Shown here piece after piece: positions 54,600-64,000 of a stretch of DNA of 64,000 nucleotides. Source of the stretch: Trametopsis cervina (lineage: Eukaryota; Basidiomycota; Agaricomycetes; Polyporales; Irpicaceae); the NCBI GenBank assembly GCA_022385755.1, contig MU278359.1, positions 124,001 through 188,000 on the forward strand. Direction: 5' to 3'. A program made the position numbers and the translations under genes. The notes below the pieces were generated by a model. The model saw nothing but the letters and a program-made list of their open reading frames with translations. It was not told where the DNA came from and made no database searches. Within the stretch, counting starts at the first letter, position 1. Every line of letters starts with the position of its first letter.

Positions 54600-56653
54600 A
54601 TGAACAACCGTTTCGACCGGATGATTGCGACGGTGAACGTTATGCCCAGTCCCGAATTACCCAGGCGACGCAGAGCAAATTCTTCGTCTAAAGACTCGTC
54701 CTCAGTGGCAAGCTATTTCGCTCCTAGGACACCTGTGGACGCATATAATAAATTGGAAGGCGGACGCCTCGGACAAGACTTTTCGACAATGAGGGCGAGG
54801 ACGTCGCGTTCGTTCGACCCAACTTTCTTCGATGATCCTCCGCCCGAAAACGAAGAAAGTAAAGTTCCGGACTGGCTCTCAGACACGTTCGCCACGCTAG
54901 AACCTCACCACCCGATTCGTGCTCTTATACCATCAAAACCGGCATATACGTCTGTGCTGGAAGTTACAAACCATGATGCTCATGTTGCTCAGCCAAGGTC
55001 TCCCTCGGTAGCGTACCGCAGTGCACCATCTCCGACTGAAGATGTGTTTGCTTTCCGACCCCCTTCTACGGCGAATTCGGAGGCAAGGGGATCACCACTG
55101 ATAAACAACATCGGTTTACAGTCGTCAACCAATGCCTTCGATATGTTGCCTGAGTATGGTCATGAGATAGACGGGGAGCCTCCCGAAGAAGTTGCCTCCC
55201 CATACCCTCACCAAGACGCAAGACAGTATACCCATCCGGACGCGCATATACCAAGATTTGCTCTGTCCTCTCCCCTCTCGGATGATTATGATTCTATCTC
55301 GGACGTACACAACTCTCTCATCCTGTCACCCGGCACCTACGCTACTCCTCCTCCATATTCCAAGCCAGGTCCCTTCGTATCTCATCAATCGATGGCCCTC
55401 GTACGCGCCACGCCGTCTGTGACTACTTCGTCGGTCTATCGCCCTCTGTCTGATGCTGTCTCTCGCTCGTCAAGCATCGTAATGTCTCCTGATGCCTCGT
55501 TGCCCTTTACTACTCCAGGACCTCTTGCTCGACCGCTGCCCTCACCGCCTCCCTCTAATCGACTGCTTCCCTCCAATCGACTGACTTCCGGCCCTTCTCC
55601 CTCTGTCCTGGACCTTGACTATATGCGCTTAGAAGACACTGAACTTGCTCACAGCCGTCTTGCCTCGTCTAGCCCTGACTACGCCACTGACATCGCTCTC
55701 CAAACGCCAATCCAAACTCGCCCTCTGTTCTTGAGCTCGAACGCAAACATGTTTACCCCACCCGTTGCAAGACGAATATACTTTGACTCTCCGGCCGAAG
55801 ACCCGGTTTACTCTGATCCACTGGAACCTGACGAATACGAACTTGATCTAGACTATGATAAACTGGACTTCCGGTGGGAGAAGTTCAAGCCCTCTGGACT
55901 GAACATAGCAGACGGTGCGACTGCCGTGGGCTCAGACGAAGATGACCTCGATTATGCGGACTACGCCGTAGATCCCATGTTCAGAGTGACAAACTCGTCG
56001 CCTCAGGATGAGAGCTCAACAACTGCTGTCGAGCCTATGGTTCTTCCTCACAAAGACATTCCAAATGTGCCGTCTGATCACGTACCTCGGGCATCTCCCT
56101 TTGCGGAACAGGAAGGGCAAGTCTCCATAACACAACCGCAGGCTAAGGAGCCGTTGTTTGTTCCAAGCCCTCCCGCATCCCGTCAACATTCACCTGTTGC
56201 CCAAGCCTTCGCCCCTGCTCCAGGGATATATATCTCCCCTCTTCGAGGAGAGAATGGGGAAAAGGAACAAAGTATGACACATCGACGGCCAGACGCGACT
56301 CCCAGTACGAGGGTGCCTCCTGACCCTATAAATTCGATGTCGACGGTTGAAGTCAAGGATGAAATGGTACGTACCCCGTACCCAACGCGTCCTACGCCGT
56401 AGCTAACGATTAGTAGACCGAATGCGACCCACCTGCTCTCCCATGCACGCCTGTTAAGCAGATCATGCACTCTATCCCAAGGACCCCAGAGGCACCGCGA
56501 CACGAGCCGTCCACGCCAATGTCTGTACCGCGCATTGCGATTCTTCCTGACAGCGACGACTCTGAAATCGAGGATCCGGAAGCTATACCCCCAAGACAAC
56601 AGCAGCTATCGCAGGTTTCTCGGGATAGCATAGAGTCCTGGAGCGCATCGTGA
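54600..56653 (+). CDS. Long, mostly disordered protein of unknown function
   Basis: Exons 54600-56366 and 56417-56653 give 667 residues; an alternative in-frame start at 54426 would add 58 residues. I do not recognise a domain. The sequence is Ser/Pro/Asp-rich with many SP/TP dipeptides (possible proline-directed phosphorylation sites), a basic PRRRRANSSSKDSSS segment near the start and an ordered-looking short block VPDWLSDTFATLEPHHPIRAL. Acidic YELDLDYDKLDFRWEKFKPS and DEDDLDYADYAVDPM segments follow. Near the C-terminus a CTPVKQIMHSIPRTPEAP stretch precedes an acidic ILPDSDDSEIEDPE. Such composition suggests a nuclear or scaffold protein, as inference only. Confidence 0.7.
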
Positions 56654-56904
56654 GGTGTCGTCTGCTACCTGTCGACAGAGACTACTGCCGCAGACTATGT
56701 TCATTCCACCGTATGTCTGTCCGTGTAAGAAGAATGCACTTTGCTACTATATCATGTTGCGTACTATACAATGATATCGTATCGCAGATGTCCACACTGG
56801 CTCGAGAAGCAGTTCTAGCACCTGATCGCAGAGGACTACTGTACAACCGAATGTCAAAAGAGAAGCGGATCTGCTCACCGCAGTCCAGCCCGTCCACCGC
56901 TGTC

Positions 56905-58222
56905 TTACCCGCTGAAATACTGCCCCACAATCTCCTTGACTTGAGGCGCGACAACCACGAGGACATCCACGGTTTCCTTCTATACATCGTCAAACATATA
57001 CACAAGTTCACGTCAGCCCCCCGCATCCTCAACAAAACCAAGCGCACTCACCCAGAGCGCCTCCTGGGCCACCCACCCCTCGCGGGACACGACAAAATCG
57101 CTCGGCTCGTCAACGCGCGCGAGACTGACGTACGCGCCGCCCATCGCGTACTTCACGTGCGGCCCGTCGCGCCCATCTGGACCCAGCGCCGCCCACACGA
57201 GCTGGCGCGCGCCCCGTTCGGCCGTGCGCGCGAGTAGCGTGAGCATGACCGACGAGGCGGCGATGTGCAGCTGGGCAGACACGGTATTGTTGTCGGGCGG
57301 GGTGGCGAGATTGGTCTTGCAGAGCCCGGGGTTGGCGCATGTCGGCACGAGTGAGGAGGTGAGGGAGGGCGAGAGATGTTGGAAGAAGGCGCGGGTGAAG
57401 AGGACATTGAGGACTGCATGAGAAGGGGAGTCAGAGTTTGGGTTGGACGATAGGATGAGAGAGAGGGACGAGACGACGGACGTTTGCTGTCAAAGTAACG
57501 ATTCCCCATCACCTTTGGCGTGCTGATTTCCTTGTCGTTTAACTGGGCGAGGATGCCGCGCTGGACGTGTTCCTCCGTGAACTTCGTCCAAAAGTGCACT
57601 TCACTGGCGACGAGGACGAGGCGGGATGTCGTGCCATTGATCTCGGCCGCCTTGAGCAAGTTCGGCACGAGGAGGAATGAGATCAACGCAGTGGAGAGGT
57701 GGTTGACTTGCACACTGGCAGGTGTCAATGATAGCACAACGGACGGGAGGACACGAAGAGTCGCACGCACGATTCTTCCCACCCATCTTGCGTTGCTTTG
57801 TATTCGGACCTGAGCACGCCCGCGTTGAGCACAACGATGTCGATGGGCTGACCCTCGAGCCGTTCCGCGAACGCGCTGACCGACTCAAAGCTGGTCATAT
57901 CAACGAGCTCGAGCTCGGCCTTGTAGCTCGTGTCTTGCGCGATGCCTGTGTCGCTTGTTAGTGCCGTGTGCGGGAGGGTAGGCTCAGTGGGAATGTATGA
58001 GGGGCACGCACGTTCGACGGCCTGGCGGCCCTTCTGTTCGCTCCTGCAGGCGAGGATGAGACGCGCAGGGCGCATCTTGGCGAAGTGCTTCGAGCATTCG
58101 AGCCCGATGCCGGCGTTGGCCCCGACGACGACGACGGTCTTGGCTGCAAGGTCGGTTGTCAGCACGGGGGGTACGCGCGTGAACTGGCAGACGAGGAAGT
58201 CGAGTGTGCTGAGCTTGCCCAT
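56905..58222 (-). CDS. Short-chain dehydrogenase/reductase, copy C (paralog of SDR A)
   Basis: Exons 58012-58222, 57771-57945, 57482-57714, 57052-57413 and 56905-56979 total 1056 nt, 351 residues. Four of five exon lengths are identical to those of SDR A (28699-29997), and exon 4 is six codons longer. Motifs: VVVVGANAGIGLE nucleotide fold, LNAGV, VNHLSTALISF, LVLVASEVHFW and catalytic Tyr/Lys in RYFDSK. The C-terminus PQVKEIVGQYFSG matches PEVKRIVGQYFSN of SDR A. Splice sites are regular, one donor being the rarer GTCCGT. Substrate unknown. The gene sits 27 kb from SDR A on the opposite strand with unrelated neighbours. Confidence 0.9.
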
Positions 58223-59638
58223 GGCGGGGGAAAGGATGTGGGAGTCGGTCGTGCCGGATGGCTAGTGTGGGTATCTTGTAATATGAAGGGAGCGTGCCGA
58301 AATGATAAGGTTAGGTAGATTGAACAAGGCATTGCTGGAATAGATGCGTGGGCGTGATCATTGCCACGGGTCTTCGGCTACCCCTCATGTTAGCATACAC
58401 GCAAAGAAAAGAATTTGACAATGGCACTCTGAGTCGTGACCATTGTCTCAGCTTTACAGTGCAGTCACATCCCTGAACCAAAGTTGTGAAAGGTAAATTG
58501 GACATAAAGCATAGATGTTACTGTATCGCATGTCCGCATGTATCCAGCATGATGCGCGCATGGATCATCGAGCTATAAGAGGTCGAGTTCCATGATGAAT
58601 GAGTGTTGCAACCCTGGGCATTTCTCATCCCCCCCAATGATGGCTTGAGCTATTCTGTCGGCCTTCTGCAACATAGCACGTCCGAGCATGGAGCTACATC
58701 TGACACAAATCACCCTATCGTGAGATCGACACGGTGCCGACGTGCTCGTGGACCATATCGGTTTGGCTCAACTTACGCTGCCACATCGTTTGGAGTTGGA
58801 TGTATTGCTTGGCAACCTTCTAGCGACTTGTGAAGTCACACAGAACAGGCAGAAGACACCGAGTACTCGTCGATAGTCATCGCAGCTCGGGCTGTAAGAA
58901 AAAGGGTGGCCATTAGCAACAGTGTCGAGATCTGGGCAATAGCGCAAAACCACTCACCAGGTATGCAATGGATGGAGTGTCAACACTTGAATTCGACGAC
59001 GCATTCACCTGTAAGTAGTCATGCCACCCTCGCATATCTGCTCGATATATTCACGTCACATCTTGCTCCCGCAGAATGCTCACTTCAAAACCAGGTTGTT
59101 GATGACATTATAGTCCAACACCCTGTCTATCTTTCTGCTCCTGCAGCTCATGGCATACCTGTCCACGGTGATGTAGGGATCCGCATGCATGATCACGAGG
59201 CGGTACTACGCCACGCCCCTTACACTGCCGTCCAATAGCCTGCTTGAAAGGGGTAACTGTTGATACACGGCCTCAGATGGGTAGAAAATCAAGATGATGA
59301 CGATGGAAGTGGTATGGTACACAGCTGAGTCGCGAAATGCGCGCCTGATTTACCTTCATAACGACCACGTGATACCCGTCATTGGGCACGTGCCCCCAGG
59401 TGGAAAGTCGAACATGACCGCGTCGTAGTCCCATCGTCCGAGCCATCCCCGCCGTACATACTACACACCGGTTCTGTTACCTTTCTTGTTCTCAATACTG
59501 CACATTTCTTGCTTGCACTACCAGGATCTGTTTCCATCTCTCGCGACACCATCTTCCTTTCTTCTCTCCGTTAATGACCCTGCGAAACCTAACCACACGA
59601 CCTCATTAGAAGCCCCTCATCCTCCCATCCGCCGTTGG
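58223..59638. other. Divergent intergenic region, possible small gene
   Basis: A plus-strand frame at 58906-59238 contains a plausible intron (GTAAGTAG near 59011 to CCCGCAG near 59075), which would give a very short product, but there is no family evidence. The segment from 59486 is open in frame with the next gene and could extend its N-terminus. Confidence 0.3.
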
Positions 59639-60914
59639 ATGCAACTCGCCACCGCACCCCCGCTGCTGTTCGCCATTGGCGTCCGCCTGTTTCTCAACTT
59701 CATCAACCCCGAGCACACCACGAGCACCGCAGACCATATCCTCGCCGGCATCTGGCAGGGCGTCCTCCTCCATTACACGCTCCGCCACCTCGGCGCCCTC
59801 GTCTTTCCACTCGGCTTCGCCATCGCCGCGAAGCTGCTGTATGACTTCTCGCACTTGCTCGACGCGACTCGCTGCGCGTGCGGTCTGCTGGGCATCGCCC
59901 TCGGCGTACTATTCACGGATATCCTCGCACAGCTCTTTGAGGACGGCCGTATCAACGAGCGGAAGAGGTCGGATGATACAGGTGGGGTGGGCGTGAGCAG
60001 CGGCGGGCACGCAAGGGATGCACACGCGCCGCCGTCCAAGCGGCTCCGTCTAGTCTCGTTCGAGCGGGAGAGGGAGAGGGAGCGCGACCGTGACCGCAAG
60101 CGAGCTTCGCGGGACAAGGGCAAAGGCAAACAACGCGAAGACGCACCGCTCTACCCGCCTCCCCAGCCTCCGCAAGTCGAGGAACTGCCTCCGCGTACAC
60201 ACGCCGCCTCGCCCTCGCCGACACACGGCACCACGCACACGATCGACTCGCTCCCGTCCTCTCTCGACCTGGACCCGTCGCTCTCGCCAGCCGCGCGGAC
60301 GGTCGCGCTCTTGCGTGCACGCGCATCGCTCGCCGACTCGGAGCGCCGTCGCTTCAAGGAGGAACGCAAATGGGCAATCAGCCAGGGGAACACCGCGCGC
60401 GCGAGCCAGCTCGAGTGGCAGGTCCGCCGTTACACCGAGCTGATGAAGAGCTTCCACCGTGAGGCGGACGCAAAGGTAGTCGAAGGTCTGCCTCTCTTCA
60501 CGTTTTCGCGCGGTTGGTGTCGCTGACCTAGAGTTTCAGCTGCTCGTGCTCAAGCTCAGGCACAGGCTGCCCCGCCGCCACCGCCCCTACCAGCAGCTCC
60601 CCCGCCCAGCGCGCCCTCGCAGACCGTGCAAATCTCCAACCCCGCTCCCCACGTCCAGACATACATGCTCCCCCCGCCCTCGCAACCGCAAGCGGGTCCA
60701 TCCACAGCCGCACCGCTCGTCAGCGTCACTGTCGGCGGGGGCGCGAGTCGATCCCGGAAGCGTACAGGCACAGGCAGCGCACTCAAGCCCGCCATCTTCG
60801 TGCATAACCGCGAGTGAGTGACATCCGTAGAAATGGGGCTCCCCCCTCCTGAATGTGGGATTATTGCTAAATCGGCTATGTGTGACACACAGTGGAACAA
60901 CGAGGAGGTCATGA
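59639..60914 (+). CDS. Membrane protein with charged coiled-coil and proline-rich tail
   Basis: Exons 59639-60485, 60540-60813 and 60893-60914 give 380 residues; the frame is open upstream to an ATG at 59486, which would add 51 residues. I prefer 59639 because MQLATAPPLLFAIGVRLFLNF begins directly with a membrane segment. Three or four hydrophobic segments occupy residues 1-110. A highly charged stretch (a run of alternating Arg and Glu near residue 145), a helical ARASLADSERRRFKEERKW and YTELMKSFHREAD coiled-coil region, an Ala/Gln/Pro-rich tract and a basic GGGASRSRKR follow, before KPAIFVHNRDGT. The first donor is GAAG|GTCTGC, the only one that leads into the AARAQAQAQ frame. Family not recognised; an endomembrane location is inferred. 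Confidence 0.65.
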
Positions 60915-61652
60915 CGATCTCCACTACTTCACGACTTACGATGCACGATTCCTCGACTTGATCACGACACGCGACGCGCGCCGGACGGTATATAGTCGCA
61001 CGAGCTCTCTGCTGGCCTCTGGCTTGTGCTGCACCGCGCACGGCAATACTGGACAGGTGTACTCGGACACGACTGCTCTGATGCTCTGATTTATGCTATG
61101 TAACGCTACTGTAACTTTGTAGGTAGACTTCACCTTCTGTTTGGTTTTCGGTGTGTTCCCTTGGAGTCTCAATCCGGTATACACGCATACACGTCCCTCA
61201 CTGATCGCAGGTTCTGAGACGTAACGTCTTTCGAAGTTGTTTGCAATGTTCGCGATGCATTTGTATGTGTGAGCGTGTCAGAGAGTATGTGTGCGAGAGT
61301 GAGATTTAATCAATAGAGCAAGCAGCGACATAATGCAAGAGAAGGAGACGAGGGACGAGATGTGGAGCGATGACGAGCAGATGGGAGAGAGAAAACGATA
61401 CAGTGTAGACGAGGCGTAAGAGAAAGCAGTAAAAAAGAAGAAAAGCATGAGAAAGAACCCAGCAAGCCTCTGTAAGCGAAAGAAGAAAGAAAAGAAAAGA
61501 AATAACGGAGAAATCGATACAATAGCAAGACCACGCAGACAACCAATATTCGTACAGGAGCCCTCTTGGGGAGTGTGCATGCGGTGGGGGCAAGAACAGG
61601 CACTGGACACCGATGGCGCTCGTTGGGCGACGTGCCCTGCAACGGACGACGG
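60915..61652. other. Convergent intergenic region
   Basis: Contains the 3' ends of the membrane/coiled-coil gene and of CHD1. Around 61400-61510 the plus strand is A/G-rich. No gene was identified. Confidence 0.4.
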
Positions 61653-63941
61653 TCACCGATATTTGCCGTTGACGTGAGACGAGCCCGAGGAGCCGTTCGG
61701 TCGTGACGGCGCAGTTGAGCTCAGCCTCGGTTTCTTCGACACTGACAGTTCGCTTGACCCCGCGCGCGGTGCGCTCGTGTTGCTCTCCTTCTCCTTTGTC
61801 ACCATCTTCGTGTGCAACTCCTCCAGCTTCGCCGCCTTCACCTTCTTCGGCCAGAACAGCGTCACGAACGTCCACAGATGTCGCTTCCACCGCTTCGTGT
61901 CCTCCCCCTTCTGTGCCTTCTCCTGTAGCACGGCCTCTATCCGCTTCCCGATCGCCGCCAGCGACTCCTTCAGGATGGCGACCTTTTCATCTCGGGGCAT
62001 GTCTCCGCCAGACAATTTTAGGTTTTTCTGGAGAGAACAATGAGGTCAGCAGGTGACGCGCGCTATCAGATGACAACAGACTCACTAGTTGCTTCTTCAC
62101 CGGTCTCAATTCTTCCTTGGTCGTCGCTTCATCCATAGAAGGGCTATAATGAAAGCGTTCATTAACATCGAAATCACATCGAGCACGTCATCACGGGTGA
62201 CATACCACTCATCCTCTGACGACGAATCAGTGAATGTAGGTGTTGGCCTCCGCTTCCGCTTCTTGCTACTGCCCTCATCAATCGAAGCAACAGCTTCACT
62301 CTCAGCTCGCCGTCTCGCAACGCTATACGATGTCGACGCAACCGGAGGTGGAGACAATGAGGTCTTGTATCCCCCACTGGACTTGCGCTGCAGCGTGCTC
62401 TCAATCGCGCGTATCTTCTCATCATGTTCGCGGAGTATGCCGAGGAGGTAGTCTCCCCTCCTGACGAGATGAATGGCATTTGGTATAGGCTTCGTTGAGG
62501 CATCTTCTCCCTTCTTCCCTTCCTCCAAGAAGAACTTGCCGTCCAGCCCCAGCTTGGGATCCTTCGCCATCGCCTCCCAGTTACCGAACCCATATAGGTA
62601 CGCACCGACCAATAACATAGCATCTTCTTGAGGACCCCACCGCCCCGACCAGTTCAGCGTCGGGCGGATGTTATCTATGGGGATCTGCCACTGATACACA
62701 TCGTCCATGTCGCTGAGATATCTGAAGAGCACTTGCAGGTCTCGATGGCGAGAGAGGACCGTTTCAGCATTGATGTTGCCGACGTTGTTATACTGGACGA
62801 GGACCGCCTTGCTCTTCTGTGCGTTCGTCAGCGTCTCGCCCGCCGCGATGCGCGCACGTTTTTCTGAGTTATTCTCCTCGACTGCCCGCGCGCAGAGGTC
62901 GATGATATCGTCCGCAGTATCGATGATCATGCCCCGGTTCTTGTCTTGCAGTTTCGCCTCAGCAACCTTGTGATGTGACACAGGGGAAGGTCAACCTCAC
63001 GTCCACAAAGAAAATGAACTAGACCACTTACGATAACATCATATCGCTGCCGAACGTCTCCCCACCGCTGCAGACTACGAATGAGCACTCTCACGTCTCG
63101 CTCCTTGAGCTCCATGGCCTTCTGGCTGGCGGTCTTCCGCTGAGGAGCAGGGTGTTTCAGCTTCTTGGGGGCGGGAGCAGGCGCAGGCACCTCTACATCC
63201 ATGCCTTCGTACGAAATAGGCGCGTGTGAACGTTTACGGTCCTTTGCATCCCTTTCCTGCGCGGCTAGCTCATCGGCCTTGCGCTTCTCTTCGTCCAGCT
63301 CGAACTTCTGACGCTCTTCCAGGGGAATAATATCCTCCCAGCTCATGTCGTTCTTGACGTCGCTGATGTTCGCGAACTGGGCGAGGAAACCCTCACCGCC
63401 GAGGGACGTGCCGTCATTGTTCGACGCCAACGTCTCGTGGTGTTCCGCACGGTTCAGGATATCATCGAGATCCATCTCGTCCAACTTCTGGTTCTGCTGG
63501 CTATCATCCTTGTCGAAGCTGCACGGAAAGACAGTTCAGCCGGAAATGTCCATCGATACATGAGGGAAAGGCGGGGCGGAAGACACGTACATCCTCTGTG
63601 CACCGTACTTGAGGACGGCATGCAACTCATCCTTACTCAGATCAGCCGCCTTCGCAGTGTCCTTCGTAGCGCTAGTCGCCTTGGAGCTAAGGTGTGCTTG
63701 AGACGTGTCCATCTGGTTAATAACTGGACGACGGATCAGGGTCAGTGCCGGAATCGCGTGTGATATGTAACGTATGTATCTCACTGGCATACTCGAGAAC
63801 CATCTTCTTCTTCGCCCGCTCTAACACGTCCTCCTCCATCGTGTCCTTGCTCACAAACCGATACACGCTCACGTGCGACTTCTGGCCGATACGGTGCGCA
63901 CGTGCCATAGCCTGCAAGTCGTTTTGCGGATTCCAGTCACT
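61653..63941 (-). CDS. CHD1: Chromodomain-helicase CHD1, C-terminal part (5' end beyond window)
   Basis: Exons 63785-63941, 63591-63723, 63032-63518, 62206-62966, 62086-62143 and 61653-62027 read in phase; earlier exons lie beyond base 64000. The first visible exon holds helicase motifs V-VI ([40 protein letters not shown]). The bridge ([23 protein letters not shown], acidic [14 protein letters not shown]), the SANT-SLIDE-like DNA-binding region ([46 protein letters not shown]) and the CHD1 C-terminal helical module ([32 protein letters not shown]) follow. CHD1 spaces nucleosomes over transcribed genes in the nucleus. An acidic, Lys-rich tail ends near SSHVNGKYR. Confidence 0.95.
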
Positions 63942-64000
63942 CTGTATACCAGGCGCCACAGCAGCGGAGTAAGTATGATGAGAATGCGCGGCTCGCACGC

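Noticed and set aside
61447..61677. Small Lys-rich frame near the CHD1 3' end
   Set aside because: It lies in an A/G-rich presumed 3' UTR on the opposite strand, without conserved features.

Overview
This window is nuclear DNA from a filamentous fungus, almost certainly a mushroom-forming basidiomycete. Nearly every gene is split by very short introns (about 50-65 nt) with GT(A/G)(A/C/T)G(T/C) donors and CTNA-type branch sites. The gene content also fits: CHD1, LSB6-type PI 4-kinase, CE16 esterase, a Ssu1-like exporter, UPF0643 and several expanded paralogous families. No prokaryotic features are present. Splice structures below were worked out by hand from splice sites, reading phase and family resemblance. 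In most spliced models the exon lengths sum to a multiple of three. Exon lists run in transcript order.

Left part (0.7-7.4 kb): an Ssu1/TDT-family exporter (+), a 15-exon type II phosphatidylinositol 4-kinase (-) with 7-nt and 14-nt micro-exons, and a poorly resolved membrane protein (-). From 7.4 to 10.4 kb I see no gene, only a 22-bp inverted repeat pair.

Central part (10.4-43.8 kb) is shaped by segmental duplication. A membrane-anchored protein kinase next to a secreted-type, single-pass glycoprotein occurs once at 10.4-15.2 kb and again in inverted orientation at 36.3-43.8 kb. In the second copy a MACPF-domain gene lies between them, and a second MACPF gene is at 22-24 kb. A decayed kinase fragment lies at 16.1-17.1 kb. 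Interspersed are single-copy housekeeping genes: a Tat-SF1/Cus2-like splicing factor, a probable complex I 21-kDa-type subunit, UPF0643, a CE16 acetylesterase, tRNA-Glu(UUC) and a divergent kinase with HCD and DFG motifs. There are also short-chain dehydrogenases (an intact gene, an internally deleted pseudogene beside it, an unrelated SDR, and a third family member at 57 kb).

Right part: 44.2-47.8 kb is a degenerate satellite of roughly 250-265-bp units containing a 244-bp MITE with TA target duplication. A paralogous unoccupied site sits 1.2 kb away. A 76-aa membrane microprotein (48.3 kb) is followed by about 3.7 kb of gene-poor repeats with two tandem hairpins. Then come a small secreted protein, a long disordered protein, the SDR paralog, a membrane/coiled-coil protein, and the 3' portion of CHD1, whose 5' exons lie beyond base 64000.

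The most interesting biology is the repeated association of a transmembrane kinase, a transmembrane Cys-containing ectodomain protein and an apparently leaderless MACPF protein with a Vps62-like tail. A functional link between them is inference only.
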